Below the pieces are notes generated by a model that searched no databases, was not told the DNA's origin, and worked only from the letters and a program-made list of their open reading frames with translations. Shown one piece after another: positions 1 through 11,710 of a DNA stretch of 64,000 nucleotides. The stretch is from Polyporus tsugae (lineage: Eukaryota; Basidiomycota; Agaricomycetes; Polyporales; Polyporaceae): positions 4,960,001-5,024,000 of the forward strand of contig JAHRBS010000004.1 of the NCBI GenBank assembly GCA_024305745.1, written 5' to 3'. Made by a program: the position numbers and the translations under genes. How positions within the stretch are numbered: position 1 is the first letter of the stretch; every line of letters starts with the position of its first letter.

Positions 1-215
1 TGCACCGGGTCGGCCTCGGCGGGCTGTTCTACTTTGCGAAGATGGCGGACAATAACCAGCACATCTACCCGTCCGAGGCCCGCGTGGTGGGCGGGGCGCT
101 CGCGCGCGTCTTGGAGTTCCTGCCTGACACGTTGGATTTGAAGGAGTTTGCTGGGGGGTTGAGGGACATGTTGCAGAAGTGCGGCGAGGACGAGATGTCG
201 ATGATCCAGGGTTGA
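1..215 (+). CDS. 3' end of an unrecognised gene (partial)
   Basis: An open frame enters the window at base 3 and stops at TGA 213-215. It gives about 70 C-terminal residues starting HRVGLGGLFYFAKMADNN and ending DEMSMIQG. Codon use is GC-rich at third positions, like the other intact genes here, and no intron is needed. The tail reads as a mixed helical domain with acidic and hydrophobic residues; no signal peptide or motif that names a family is visible. I do not recognise the protein. The gene is on the same strand as ATG7 and ends about 700 bases before it. Confidence 0.6.
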   Translation, partial: HRVGLGGLFYFAKMADNNQHIYPSEARVVGGALARVLEFLPDTLDLKEFAGGLRDMLQKCGEDEMSMIQG

Positions 216-919
216 ATGGTCTGCGGCGCTGTGTGTGTGTGTCATGTGAGTGTACATTATGAGATTTGAGCGTGCATGAGCCCCGTTCCGTCTGTAGGCC
301 TCCTTGCGCCTTGCCTATCGTGTGTGTGTATGACCGTACGCGCGTGTAATGCATGCATTAGTAGCCATGAGAGGCAATAGAAGTGGATTACGAGCGTATG
401 CAGCACGCCGTGGCACAATCCATTCCAGGCGAACCTTCTCGCTCCGGGTGTCTTGACCGATAACCGGCTAGCAGAGCCGCTGCGCGCACGCAGGCCTTCC
501 CGTCGACGTCGAACCGGATTATATGACCGCGGCGGCAGCTATACCAAACCAGAAATCCGATCACCCTCGACAAGTGGTCGACAACTTGGACTGTGGGTGC
601 TCGTTCAGAACGTCCATCCCTGCTACAGCACATGTACGCCTAGAGACACGTCTCTCTTTTCACCCTCCGCTGATGTGTTCCCGTTCGACTGGTTCGAGTC
701 TACGTGAGCGGTACATTGAAGTTGCGAAAACGAGTCCGAGTCGAGGGCGAGCGGGTGTGACCAAGTGTGACGCGCGCGATGGACCGTCGCGACACCGGAC
801 TTGGACTCGGGACGTCGTTCACTTGCCGCGGCTTTATCGTCTAGCACGACCCGCCCACACCGTTGCTGACCATCCGTACACCGTTGCTACACATCTGCAC
901 ACCGTCGCCGCCCATCCGC
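216..919. other. intergenic, upstream of ATG7
   Basis: No convincing gene. It holds the 3' flank of the first gene (with a TG-rich run near 225-245) and the 5' flank of ATG7. Several open frames overlap here on both strands but none has family features. Imperfect tandem copies of a CCGTTGCTGACCATCC-like 15-base unit lie just before the ATG7 start (about 860-915). Confidence 0.5.
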
Positions 920-3362
920 ATGCCGATCGTCCAGTTTGCGCCCTTCCAATCGCTCGTGCAGCCCCCCTTTTGGCATGCCCTCACCGATCTCAAGATCGAC
1001 GTCCTCCGCCTCTCCGACGACGCCGTCCCTCTCACCGCCACCTACACAACCGGCCGCTTCGTCACAGATCGTGAGACAGGAAAGGACATCGCCCTCGGCT
1101 GCAACTTGAGCGTCGGCGACGACGCCTTCTCCAAGTCCCCACAGTCCGTCTTTCCCGTCCTTACCCCTCCGCTAACCTCACCCTACCCTCTACGCTTAAC
1201 AGGGTCCCCCAGAACGCGATTGCTGTCACCGGTTCGTTTAAGAACTTCAATACTATCGAGGACTTCAAGAACGTGGACAAGACCGCCCTCTTCAATGCCC
1301 TAGCCGACGAAATCTGGACGAGCATCACCGTCCATAAGTCAACCGCCCTCCTCAGTCGCTTTCTCCTCCTCACCTTCGCTGACCTCAAGAAGTACAAGTA
1401 CTTCTACTGGTTCGCATTCCCTGCCTTTGCCGCCAAACCCGCCTGGGAGATTGACGGAGACTGGTCATCCGCCGAGTCCACGCTCGGTGCAGACGCGGTA
1501 CGTTCTTTACCTTGTGTCTTCTCATCCCTTACCCATACCTTCGTAACCCCATCCTTTCAAGCTCTCCGCCATCCAATCCCAACTTCACGCCTCCCCCCGC
1601 CCCTTCTTCCTTGTACGCACCTCCGCTGGACAAACAACAACCGCTCCCGTCGAGGACTACCCGTCCTTCTTCGCCAACGTTCCCTCCTCTGAACGCGCTA
1701 TCGGCTTCGTCGACCCCTCTGCCGTGCCCACAAACCCTGGCTGGCCTCTCCGCAACTTGCTTGCCTACCTCCGCGCTCTCTACCCCGACGACGCCGCGGA
1801 CGGGTTCCGGATCCTTTGCTGGCGCGATAGCGAAGCTCCCCCACCTGGCGCGACGGGAGGCTGGAAGAGTCGCTTCGGGGTTGTGAAGCGGGGCGCGGGC
1901 GAGACCACCGCTGCGACCGAGAAGCCGAGTGCCGTAGGATGGGAGAAGAACGTACATGGCAAGCTCGGCGCTCGCGTCGCCGACCTCGCCCCGATGATGG
2001 ACCCGGCGCGGTACGTATCCTCGCGCGATTCGACCCATAGAGCGTACTAAATTGGACAACCATAGACTCGCGGACCAGGCAGTAGATCTGAACCTGAAGC
2101 TCATGCGATGGCGCATCCTCCCCGCGCTCGATCTGGAGAAGGTCGCGAACACGCGCTGTTTGCTGCTCGGTGCCGGTACTCTTGGATGCTACGTCGCCCG
2201 CACGCTAATGGTAGTCCCTCTTGCGCGGTGGTTCCTTCGTCTAGTGTATGAATTTACTGTTGAGTTTTACAGGGCTGGGGCGTTCGGACGATCACGTTCG
2301 TAGACTCGGCGCGCGTCTCGTTCTCGAACCCTGTCCGTCAGCCGCTGTTCGACTTTGAGGACTGCCTCAACGGTGGGAAGCCCAAGGCGGCCTGCGCAGC
2401 TGAGAAGCTAAAGAAGATCTTCCCTGGTGTAGTGCGTCTTCTCACACCTCGCTGTCTCGTAGCCCATCGATTGACTACGGACCGTTCAGAACGCTAAAGG
2501 ACTCAACCTGTCGATCCCGATGCCCGGTCACCCGATCCCGGCCGCCTCGGTCGACCAAGCGAAGAAGGACGTCGAGACGCTGGAGAGGCTTGTCGACGAG
2601 CACGATGTGGTATTCCTTCTCATGGACTCGCGCGAGTCCCGCTGGCTGCCCACAGTGCTCTGCGCGGCCAAGGGGAAGGTTGTGCTGAACGCGGCGCTGG
2701 GGTTCGACACCTTCCTGGTCATGCGGCATGGGGCGCGGAATGCGAACGCGAAGGGCGAGAGACTGGGCTGCTATTATTGCAATGACATCGTCGCGCCTTC
2801 GGATGTAAGCCCGCTCTCTGCCGTCTCGAGCGTATGCGGAGACTAACTTTGTGCGAAGTCGCTTACAGATAGGACGCTCGACCAGATGTGCACGGTGACG
2901 CGCCCTGGTCTCGCGCCGATCGCAGCGTCAACGGCTGTTGAACTTCTCGTGTCGCTGCTTCAGCATCCTGAGGGGTACGTCTTCTTCTTCTAGCGCATGG
3001 TCGTGGGACGTCTAAACTGACGGTTTTACAGCATTAACGCCCCTGCGCCCTCGCCGCAAGCGGCGAAGGAGGACGGCGGCCACGGACACGAGTCGATCCT
3101 GGGACTTGTTCCGCACCAACTGCGCGGGTTCCTTGGGCAATTCCGGAACGTGCCCATCGTCGGCTCGGCTTACAACCGGTGCACGGGTTGCAGCGAGACG
3201 GTGTTGGCGGCGTACGAGAAGGACGGGTTCGAGATGTTGCTGAAGGCGTTCAACGATACCGAGTTCTTGCCGGAGCTGACGGGACTGAAGGAGATGTACG
3301 AGGAGACGCAGGCGGCGCTGGAGAAGGACGATATGGTCGACGCGGAGGAAGATGACTTTTAG
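920..3362 (+). CDS. ATG7: ATG7, E1-like activating enzyme of autophagy
   Basis: Eight exons: 920-1143, 1203-1497, 1562-2010, 2066-2210, 2273-2431, 2490-2804, 2859-2974, 3032-3362, giving 677 aa, the usual Atg7 size. ATG7 activates the ubiquitin-like proteins Atg8 and Atg12 with ATP and passes them as thioesters to Atg3 and Atg10. The N-terminal domain opens [19 protein letters not shown], typical of Atg7; an in-frame upstream start is less like the family. The adenylate-binding loop is [11 protein letters not shown] (exon 4), followed by [17 protein letters not shown]. The catalytic cysteine lies in [10 protein letters not shown] (exon 7). The C-terminus ends in an acidic tail (VDAEEDDF) as in other Atg7 proteins. 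Introns are 54-64 bases; the third has a GTACTAA branch site. No break is seen. Splice sites were read by eye, but all eight exons join in frame. Confidence 0.95.
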
Positions 3363-3702
3363 AACGAGCTCGGAAGTTGTACGAAGGAGAAGTGGAAGAG
3401 GCGCTGAATGTACCCGTATTGATTCCATGTCTTGTATCACGTAGCAAGTACTGATGTAATGTACGTATACCAGGGTATAAGTACCCCGCGATAAATACTC
3501 GAATGTGCTCACGGGGCGTGCGTTGGTTGGCAGACAGGACGATCATGCATGAGCTGGCTCTCTGGACGAGCGCTTGTGGGTGGAAAGTGTTTGTTGCTGT
3601 TTGGAAGTGCCACCTCAGAAGTTAACGGGCGACGTGTCTGGCGAGGGACAACTCACCTCCGTTCGCTGACCCCAGCCGCTCTTTGGTTTATTTTCTTCCA
3701 CC
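3363..3702. other. intergenic between ATG7 and SEC61
   Basis: Short spacer on the + strand that must hold the ATG7 3' end and the SEC61 promoter. A pyrimidine-rich stretch (TTTATTTTCTTCCACC) leads directly into the SEC61 ATG. No ORF of interest. Confidence 0.6.
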
Positions 3703-5618
3703 ATGAGCGGATGTACGTCTTCACCTTGCGTTCTCTGCATCCCGAATACTCACCAGAATCACCGTAGTCCGGTTTCTGAATCTCGTCCGCCCGTTCCTGC
3801 CCATCCTCCCCGAGGTTTCGTCCCCAGACCGCAAAGTAAGCACCTCCCCCACCCGTTCCTCAACCGCTCCTCATCATCCCATCTTTGTTTTCACTCCTCC
3901 ATCCACCGCGCGCGACACACAGGTCCCGTTCAACCAAAAAGTGCTATGGACCGCCGTCACCCTCCTCATCTTCCTCGTCTGCTCCCAAGTCCCCCTGTAC
4001 GGCATCATGTCCTCTGACTCGGCAGACCCGCTCTATTGGATGCGTGTCATCCTCGCCTCCAACCGCGGTACACTCATGGAGCTTGGAATTACGCCTATCG
4101 TCACCTCTGGCATGATCATCCAGCTTTTGGCCGGCGCGAACTTGATTGAGGTCGACTTCTCGTTGAAGGAGGATCGCGCGCTGTTCAGCGGTGCCCAGAA
4201 ACGTGAGTAGTCGTTGTTTATTCGTCTTGCGTGCTATCCGGAACCGTGAGGCGTGTTCGCGGTGGGTAATAGAGGGTGGAGAGGAGCTACGTCATCTTGT
4301 CTGGTCCCCGGTAGCGCGGGTCGCGTGTCCCTCCTCTTCTTGCCACGAGATCAGAACCCGACGATCGCCAATTTCCTTCCATTGATTGTGTATTCCGAGG
4401 GGTGAAAACGCATTTGCGTATACCGTGGCTCTCGAAAGATGCCTGCAACGCGTGCTGACTCGCCTCCCCAGTGTTCGCCCTCATCTTGTCGCTCGGCCAC
4501 GCAACCGTCTACGTCCTCACTGGCATGTACGGTCAACCCAGCGACCTCGGCGCTGGTATCTGTCTCCTCCTCATCATCCAGCTCTGCTCCGCCTCTCTCA
4601 TCGTCATCCTTCTCGACGAGCTCCTCCAGAAAGGCTACGGTCTCGGCTCGGGCATCTCCCTCTTCATTGCCACTAACATCTGCGAGTCCATCGTCTGGAA
4701 GGCCTTCTCGCCTACCACCGTCAACACTGGCCGTGGTCCCGAGTTCGAGGGTGCCGTCGTCTCCCTCTTCCACCTCGTCTTCACCTGGAACGACAAGGGC
4801 CGCGCCCTCCGCGAGGCTTTCTGGCGCGACCGTCTCCCTAATGTCATGAATCTCATCGCGACTGTCGTCGTCTTCGCCATCGTCATCTACCTCCAGGGTT
4901 TCCGCCTCGAGATCCCCGTCAAGTCCAACCGCTTCCGTGGTCAGCGCGGCTCGTACCCCGTCAAGCTCTTTTACACCTCGAACATGCCAATCATGCTCGA
5001 GTCCGCGCTCACCTCGAACGTCTTCATCATCTCGCAGATGCTCGCCAACCGCTTCCCCAACAACTTCCTCATCCGCCTCCTTGGCGTTTGGGAGCCCCTC
5101 GAGGGCTCGCCCCAGCTCGCGGCTGTCTCGGGCATCGCATACTACATGTCGCCTCCCCACACTCTCCGCGCCGTCCTCCTCGACCCCATTCACACCCTGG
5201 TCTACATCGCGTTCACCGTCACCGCGTGCGCGATCTTCTCCAAGACGTGGATCGAGGTCTCCGGCTCTGGCCCGCGCGACATCGCGAAGCAGCTCAAGGA
5301 ACAGCAGATGGTCATGGCCGGTCACCGCGAGGGCTCGATGTACAAGGAGCTCAAGCGCGTCGTCCCGACTGCCGCTGCGCTCGGCGGCGCTATCCTCGGT
5401 CTCCTGTCCGTCGTGGCGGACTTGATGGGTGCGATCGGCAGCGGGACTGGTATCCTCATGGCGGTCACCATCATCTACGGCTGTGAGTTCCTTTTGTTGT
5501 ATTTCGTCGCATCCTGGATGGGTACTGATGGTGATATTTTTGTGTGTGCGCAGACTGGGAGATCGGCATGCGCGAGTCTGGCGGACCCGAGATGGCCGCG
5601 CTTGGCGAGCTGTTCTGA
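3703..5618 (+). CDS. SEC61: Sec61 alpha, channel subunit of the ER translocon
   Basis: Five exons: 3703-3712, 3768-3835, 3923-4202, 4472-5482, 5554-5618, total 477 aa, the standard Sec61 alpha length. The protein forms the protein-conducting channel of the endoplasmic reticulum membrane with Sec61 beta and gamma. It starts [20 protein letters not shown] and shows the plug and first transmembrane segments ([21 protein letters not shown]), then [18 protein letters not shown] and [12 protein letters not shown], and ends [11 protein letters not shown]. About ten hydrophobic segments are visible. The first exon is only 10 bases, a common layout for this gene. The third intron (4203-4470, 268 bases) is unusually long for this locus; I see no gene in it. 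All junctions keep frame and no residue in the conserved blocks looks damaged. Confidence 0.96.
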
Positions 5619-6256
5619 GCGGATCACCACTCACGCGTGCGGGCGGTGTACATAGTATCACCATTGGCACTGGTGCTAGTAGTAGCACTGGCGTGGTTTG
5701 TGTGGGGGCGCGGGATACACCTCATCATCATCTCATGGGGACTGGGAACGCGGGGCGGTCGCTTCATGGTTTTACGACGATGTGCAAAGTTATGTTACCG
5801 GTAGCACCGACGCCGACAGTAATTTAATCTGGTGGTCAATGATGTGCGAATAGAACGAGCTCTCTCTCTACAACGACATGAATCGCTGTGATGTCACTCC
5901 GGGCTTGAGCTTTCTTTGGAGGCGACCAGTTGCTTCTGCCCGCTGTTATCTCCCCTCTGTGGACCATCCGCTTCCTTGCACTGACCCTGACTGTTGACGG
6001 TCTTCATAGCAAGTCACGTATCGCGCACATCCACCATGACCACCTAGGTCTAAGGTGGAACCCATCCGGATATCATATCGGTATGTCCACTATCTGGCTC
6101 CAGCTCGGGCGCAGACTCGCTTTCGCGACTTTGTGAGGCCCAGGGCGCGCGGATGTCATTGTCATGGGCACCTGCAGACTGTTGCCGTATACGTCAAGTC
6201 GTGATAATACATGTTGTACACGTGAAGAACGACGACGCTCCACTTTCAAGTTGGCC
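5619..6256. other. intergenic between convergent SEC61 and P-loop gene
   Basis: The two flanking genes converge here, so this stretch carries both 3' ends. Only short frames with no family features are present. Confidence 0.6.
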
Positions 6257-9200
6257 TTACATCCCTACTACATCCTCATCGCCACCCTCCTCATCGTCGC
6301 TGCCATCCGAGTCCTCGTCACCTTGACCATACCGGGCAGACAACACAACCACGCCGCCTGCCTCTGAGTCCGACTCTCCGCCCGAGGACTCCGACTGCGC
6401 GCCCGGCGGGTTCAGACGATCGTTCGCGAGCCAGTGCCAGCTCGCATTCTCCGCGTAGGAGAAGGGCTGGTGCACCGTGTGCTGAGCGAGGACGTCGCCG
6501 CTGCGAATGGCCTTCTTGTAGATGACCGAGTCACCTTCGCTGACGACCCGATAGACCGAGGGCGAGCAGCCGTAGGCGTACATGCTGTAGCGGGGATGGA
6601 CCCTCCGGATGCGGGCGCGAGTCGGCTGCTCACCACCAGCCAGGAAAGACTGTGCGGGAGAGCCCAAGTTGTCCGTCGCTTGTCGAGACCGACCGAGTTG
6701 CTGGTCGGGTATAGCTGCGGAGCCAGAATCCGGACGGACGTCGACGGGAGGGTGCGCGCGCAGCGGCTCAGGCAGCCTAGTAGCCCCCAGCTCCATAAAC
6801 AAAGAGACGTACGGACGCGGCGTCTCGCCGTCGGCGGCGAGGCGACGGGGACGGGGACGGAACAGCGCGACATTCTTCTGGTCGACCTCGTACGCCTCCC
6901 GCAAGCTTCCTACCTTCCGCCGCCTGAACTGGACGAGGATCCCGCTCATGACTTCCGGGCGGAGCCGATCCGACCGCTTCATCAGCACGGGGAGGAAAAC
7001 GTCGACGAGGGCGTGCTTGTCTCGGAAGATCACAGCCATCGAGCGTACGAAACATCCGACGGCGGCACACTCGTCTGGGGGCGACTCGTCGGCCCATTCT
7101 CCGAAATGCGTGAAGTTGAGCACCGCGTCCTCGAACGCTTCCTCGAACGTCCGACTCGGAGGGTTTGAGTCCGCCGGCAGGTTATCGGGCACGCTCTCGA
7201 GCACCTTCTGAGCGAGGTCGGGCGGGAAGAGCTCTTTTATGAACGCGTTCACGGGGACGGCACGACTGAAGACGGGCTGGTTCGTGGAGTCGTCCGCGAA
7301 CGTCGTGATGACGGCGCGATCTCGCGCAAGGACAAGCAGAAGCCGCCCGACCGCCTGGCGGATCTGGTCCGGATCCAGGAGGTCATCGTCAAGGTGGTGT
7401 TCGAGGATGAGCGCCGCGGGTTCCGAGTCCGCGCTTTGGTGGGTGCGCCAGGCGTGCAGCTGGAGCGCGGCTGCTTCGGCAAGTATCGGCTCCGAGGAGT
7501 AGCCAGACCGAAGCGTTTCGCAGTGTCTGGGGATAGAATAGACGGTCCGCATGTGGCTCGCCACAAGCTCCCTCTCGCGGAGAAGCGCCGCAGAGCTATG
7601 GGGATGGAAGGGGAGCATGACACGGACGCCGAGGACAGCAGTTTGCGCAGCGCGGGGGTACTCCGCCACCCTCTCATCAAGCCCGCTTTGACAGACCAGC
7701 TTCGAACGGGCGAGAGTGACTAGCTCTGCACATTGCTGGGCGCGATCTGCTAAATTGGACGACGGAGCCGGGACTTGCGGGGTACCGCTCGCGCTCAAGG
7801 CGCGATAGCCAGTGCATCTTTCCACGACTTGATCGGTGAACTCCAATAGCAGAGTCCGCCACCTGTGTTTATGCGTCAGATCAACTTGACGAAGGGACAA
7901 AGGCTGTACTCACAACGGCCTTCCCAAGCACGCCATGAACACCACGTCGCTCACATCTTCGGCATGCAGACGGGAGGGAATGATTGGAAGCGGTCCAAAG
8001 CAGTCAAAGGGCGTATCCGTAATGGGGCCATGCATAATCTCCGCAGGATGGCGGCGATGAGCAGAGTCGGAAGGGGAACCTAAAGAGGGCGGTGTCGGCG
8101 ATTCAATATCTGAATGACTTGATATGAAGACGGCGAACAAGCCGCCGCGGAGGAACTCCTCCAACACGTCGAAGAGGATGTCGAGAGCGAGCATGCCCTC
8201 CGGATGCGAAGAGTTGAGCTGACCCAGCTGCTTTGCGAGAACGTGTGCTCCATCGAAGGAGATGAGGACATGAAGCTTCCGGACGTGGCTCAAGACAGCG
8301 TTATCTGAGAGCGCAAATGATCGCAGGTTTGTGAGCGGTCGGTAGTAGATCAATCGACCATGCCGGGCTCACCGCTATGCGAGCTGCAGTCAGGCTCGGG
8401 GGAAATTGCGCGCAAAAGTTTGTCCAGAGCGCATATAGCGGTCCCTGCGAGAGAAGGGCGCATGTTAACTATCTCGGCCTCTTGAAGAGAGTTTTGGATG
8501 TTTTTTTCCTGAGCCTTCGTTAACTGTGCAAGACCGAGTTAGTCATGGGGTCAATATCCCCAAACCGACTGAAACGGACCGCCGATGTTACCACCTTTGC
8601 ATACAAAGCGTCGCGATTCTTCTTCTCTGCAAGATACTTGCGCCAGGTTGATGCGAGCTCCGCCCGAGGAGTTTGGGGAAAGGACTGTTCTACAGCCTTG
8701 CGTGTCTCCTCGAAGACCACCTCGAAGAAGCAAAGGCAGCGCGCATACAGGCTGGCCTCGTCACTTTCGCTCGCCCACTGCACAAGCAGCTCCCGTATCT
8801 CGTTGTCAGCGGGAGGCAAAGCACCGCCTAGGTTTCGATGAGGTCACTGTATGTAGGTCATGAGGATGCGGTAGAGCGTACTGGTGGCGTCGTGTGGAGG
8901 GGATTGTGAACGTTTTGTCGGCGAGCTCGTGGACGAGCCGCGATTTTCCCGATCCTGAACTTTGTATGATACATGCGTGGGTGCCATACCTGCGATCGCT
9001 GGCGCAATTGACGGCGGTTTTGTACATGTTTTGAATGTTACTTGCTAGTGCAGCGTGAGCGGTGCCGATGAACGGGGCGCTCCAGGCCGTGAATACAGGG
9101 CATGGAACTCCTGGAGGGGGGTGAATAAGAGTGTTGAAGTCGGGAGCATTCGAGCGTACTGTCTTGGTTTTCGGGGATCAATGTACTCAGGTCGGGGGTG

Positions 9201-9316
9201 GGGGTGAGACTGAGGGGGTGGTCGGATATAGGAGAGTCGAATCGAGTGTTGGGCCTCTTTGCTGGGGGAGTATCGTCGACGTCGTCGAGGGAGAGCTCTG
9301 GAGGGTGTTTCGACAT
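6257..9316 (-). CDS. large P-loop NTPase-like protein of an expanded fungal family
   Basis: Six exons on the minus strand: 9316-9160, 9110 to about 8882, about 8827-8592, 8523-8373, 8304-7914, 7862-6257, roughly 920 aa. The start MSKHPPELSLDDVDDTPPAKR leads to a P-loop-like motif IIQSSGSGKSRLVHELA, then ADNEIRELLVQWASESDEA and a Walker-B-like strand LHVLISFDGAHVL. The C-terminus is acidic and low in complexity (GDEDSDGSDDEEGGDED). The arrangement resembles a family of predicted P-loop proteins that is multi-copy in mushroom genomes; its function is not known to me. Oddities: the P-loop lacks the usual leading glycine, the Walker B acidic pair DE reads DG, and the exon 2/3 junction (donor 8881, acceptor 8828) is out of frame by one base. 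The copy may therefore be weakened or carry an indel. All other junctions are in frame. Confidence 0.7.
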
Positions 9317-9778
9317 GGTGGTCGGAGAGTGAGAGTAGCTGATCAGCGTTGAACGTTACTTCGCCTTGAGCGTGAACCCCGAATTGGTAACTCCGTGTGA
9401 CGTCATGCATCGTCGGACGTGGGGGGAGGGTACCAAGAGCTTGGCCAGGTCGTGGCAGTGGATCCGGTGGGGAAGGGCATAATATTGCAATTGCCTTCCC
9501 CAACGTCTCCCAGGACCAAGTCCACTGGCCGTTCGACCTCGCGGATCGCTCCAAGCCCGAGTTTCAGAAGGTCTTCTTTTTCTTGCTGGGTAGATCCGTT
9601 GACGAAGACAATATTCCCCCAGGTGGATCCGTCGACGAAGAATCTCTACCGTGACAGGCGACGACTCGTTAGGGTTGCCTGCAGGGCTCGTGGGCCGAGC
9701 TCGGTGGCATGCGCCGCGGGACTTCAAGTTACCACTCATCCGCATGCTCCCGCAGGAGTTGCACAACGAGGACATATC
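9317..9778. other. upstream region of the P-loop gene
   Basis: No gene assigned. It contains a near-exact 20-base direct repeat (GGTRGATCCGTYGACGAAGA at 9589-9608 and 9622-9641) in an AT-poorer setting. This would be the promoter side of the minus-strand P-loop gene. Confidence 0.4.
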
Positions 9779-10538
9779 CTATACTTCGCTGTAGATGACG
9801 ATATCGCGAGGGGGGGCAGAGGAGCGTAGGACGAATACTCTGATCTTATGTAAGTTACCTTCCACTGAGTCGAGTGAAGCATGCGGAGGCGCCCGGGCGG
9901 GGTTTGCCGCTGCCTTGTACTCAAAGTTCGTATGCGTGAGCGTCGGCGTTGCAAAAGGACAACTTGAGAAGTAAGTACAACCCTCGTGATCGGATCGCGG
10001 AACGAGACACGCTCGCCCGCATGCGCCAGGCTCCAGCTCGACAGCCCACGCGTCCTCCGAGTCCCGGCTCAGGCTCCTTGGTCGTCCATGCGGGCATAGG
10101 CTAGTACACGTCGTCCCCTTCCATCCGGCGTCGCTGCCTGGCGGTGTGTGCAGGAGCACGTCCCACGCTTCGTGCAGCTCCCACCGCGCCTGCTGGAGGC
10201 GGACGAGCCTGTCCCCGCGCGAGCATCTTGCGGTCTGCGGAGCACCGTTGTTCAACTTTGGCCCGGGCGACGCCCGAGTTCGTGTCCGTAAGGCGGACCG
10301 CATCCCAGAAGGTGGCATTGCGCAGGATATCGTAAAATGCACGCTTGAGGACGCCGCGGATGTGGTATCTGCGGGCGTGCACGATCGCCTGGACGGCGCC
10401 TTCAGTCCGTCGTCGGCCTGATACGACCAGGATGGAGTCCTTCCCTGGGAGTTGCAGGGACGACCATTGTCTTGTAACCGTTTCCTTGGCGAGTCCGTGG
10501 ACGAGGCGCCAGGATGGCGTGAGGCTGCTCGCATTCAC
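9779..10538 (-). pseudogene. remnant of a BTB-type protein C-terminal region
   Basis: Two overlapping minus-strand frames together look like one protein tail. The first (10538 leftward) reads RRTEGAVQAIVHARRYHIRGVLKRAFYDILRN. The second (about 10240 leftward) reads GDRLVRLQQARWELHEAWDVLLHTPP, followed by cysteine pairs. That order, helical adaptor, ...ARWELHEAWDVLL..., then Cys-rich segment, is like the C-terminal part of BTB-domain proteins common in mushrooms. No BTB fold is visible upstream, where the F-box gene ends instead. Either an unrecognised intron joins the two frames or they are separated by a frameshift. I favour a decayed fragment. Identity rests on pattern memory only. Confidence 0.3.
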
Positions 10539-11710
10539 AGTAAGTTAGGTAGAAGTTTAAAGCACTGCAATTGACAACGTACAAGCTGGCCGAAAGCAGG
10601 ATGCGGCTCACAGTACATCGTGCACCCGAGGCCGCCGTCGAGGTTCTTGTAGACGATGCGGTCCGGGTGCTTGAGCACCGCGACGAACGGCGTGCCGTGC
10701 CGGTCCTCGTCGATGATCGGCACGCTCATGCGCGCGCGCGAGGTGATCTCGGTGAGCATCTGGAACGGCCGGGGTTGCTGCCGCGCGCGGGTGCGGTACT
10801 CGCGGGGGTCCCAGGGCACCTCGTTGTTGAACAGTCGCTCCAGCGACTGCAGCGGGACGTGCAGAACGGCGCACTCGTACTTGACCTTCGAGGAGAACCA
10901 GTCGGAGTCCGGCGGGATACGGTTCACGTCAAATCTAGATCGCAAGGCGCGAGTTGTATGCATCTCCGGAACGTATGACGTGCATGGCGGGATACTCACT
11001 GGTCCTTGAACTTGTCCCTGCGGTAATCCCGCCGGATGTATGCGATCGCGATCCCCGGCTGTCCATGGATCGTCAGATACTTGACGCGGAGATGGAACGC
11101 CTTCGTCGGCGTCATGAACCGCGCGAAGGGAAAGCCCATAGAGTATTGAAAGTCGGAGGCAAAGACCTCGATCGAGTGTCGCGTGGGATTCCTGTCCTTG
11201 ACGGACGCGACGAGGTACTGTCCGCCAGGAAACAGGGCCATCTCGAGGACCTTGCGCTGAGCATCTATCTCCCAGCGACGCATGCATTTCGGTTGGTCGT
11301 GGTTCCACTGTGTTGGGAGGGAGACGGAGCGAGTAAGAAGACGTTCGGCCTCGATGCGGGAGAGGTTCGTCAAGGAGTAGCGTTCGGTGGGCGGGACGGG
11401 AGGGAGTCGGTGTTCGGCGGTGGCGAGAATGCGCTTCCATACCGCCGGCTGGTTGGAGCGCCGTCGCATTTGGTCGCTGACCTAGAAACATCGGGAGTGC
11501 AGCCTGAAGGGTGACGGCGCAAGTTCTCACTTGTCGGATGGCGATGATGTCCTTCAAGTCCAAATTCGGGAGGATGTTGTCTAGTATGACATCGTCGTTG
11601 AGAATACGGCTCATCGAGGGCGTGTTTTGGGTCGACTCGGAGTTGGAGATGCTGGCACTTGGAGTGTCGGTATTCGTCAGTTCAACGAACCCACTAGCAC
11701 GTTGGCCCAT
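10535..11710 (-). CDS. F-box domain protein
   Basis: Three exons: 11710-11531, 11481-11000, 10934-10535, giving 353 aa. The F-box is split by the first intron: SRILNDDVILDNILPNLDLKDIIAIRQ, then VSDQMRRRSNQPAVWKRIL. F-box proteins link substrates to SCF ubiquitin ligases through Skp1. Downstream is a long domain (CMRRWEIDAQRKVLEMALFPGGQYLVA...) that could be a degenerate beta-propeller-like repeat region; I cannot name it. Initiation could be at 11710 or at the internal Met just before the F-box (about 11614). The C-terminus seems abrupt: a good donor GTACGT occurs at 10582, just before the stop, but no in-frame acceptor joining it to the BTB-like remnant was found. The gene may be shortened at its 3' end. 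Confidence 0.7.
   Translation of the reverse strand: MGQRASGFVELTNTDTPSASISNSESTQNTPSMSRILNDDVILDNILPNLDLKDIIAIRQVRTCAVTLQAALPMFLGQRPNATALQPAGGMEAHSRHRRTPTPSRPAHRTLLLDEPLPHRGRTSSYSLRLPPNTVEPRPTEMHASLGDRCSAQGPRDGPVSWRTVPRRVRQGQESHATLDRGLCLRLSILYGLSLRAVHDADEGVPSPRQVSDDPWTAGDRDRIHPAGLPQGQVQGPVSIPPCTSYVPEMHTTRALRSRFDVNRIPPDSDWFSSKVKYECAVLHVPLQSLERLFNNEVPWDPREYRTRARQQPRPFQMLTEITSRARMSVPIIDEDRHGTPFVAVLKHPDRIVYKNLDGGLGCTMYCEPHPAFGQLVRCQLQCFKLLPNLL

Noticed and set aside
4351..5688. Long minus-strand open frame opposite SEC61
   Set aside because: It is the antisense shadow of a highly conserved gene with GC-rich third positions.
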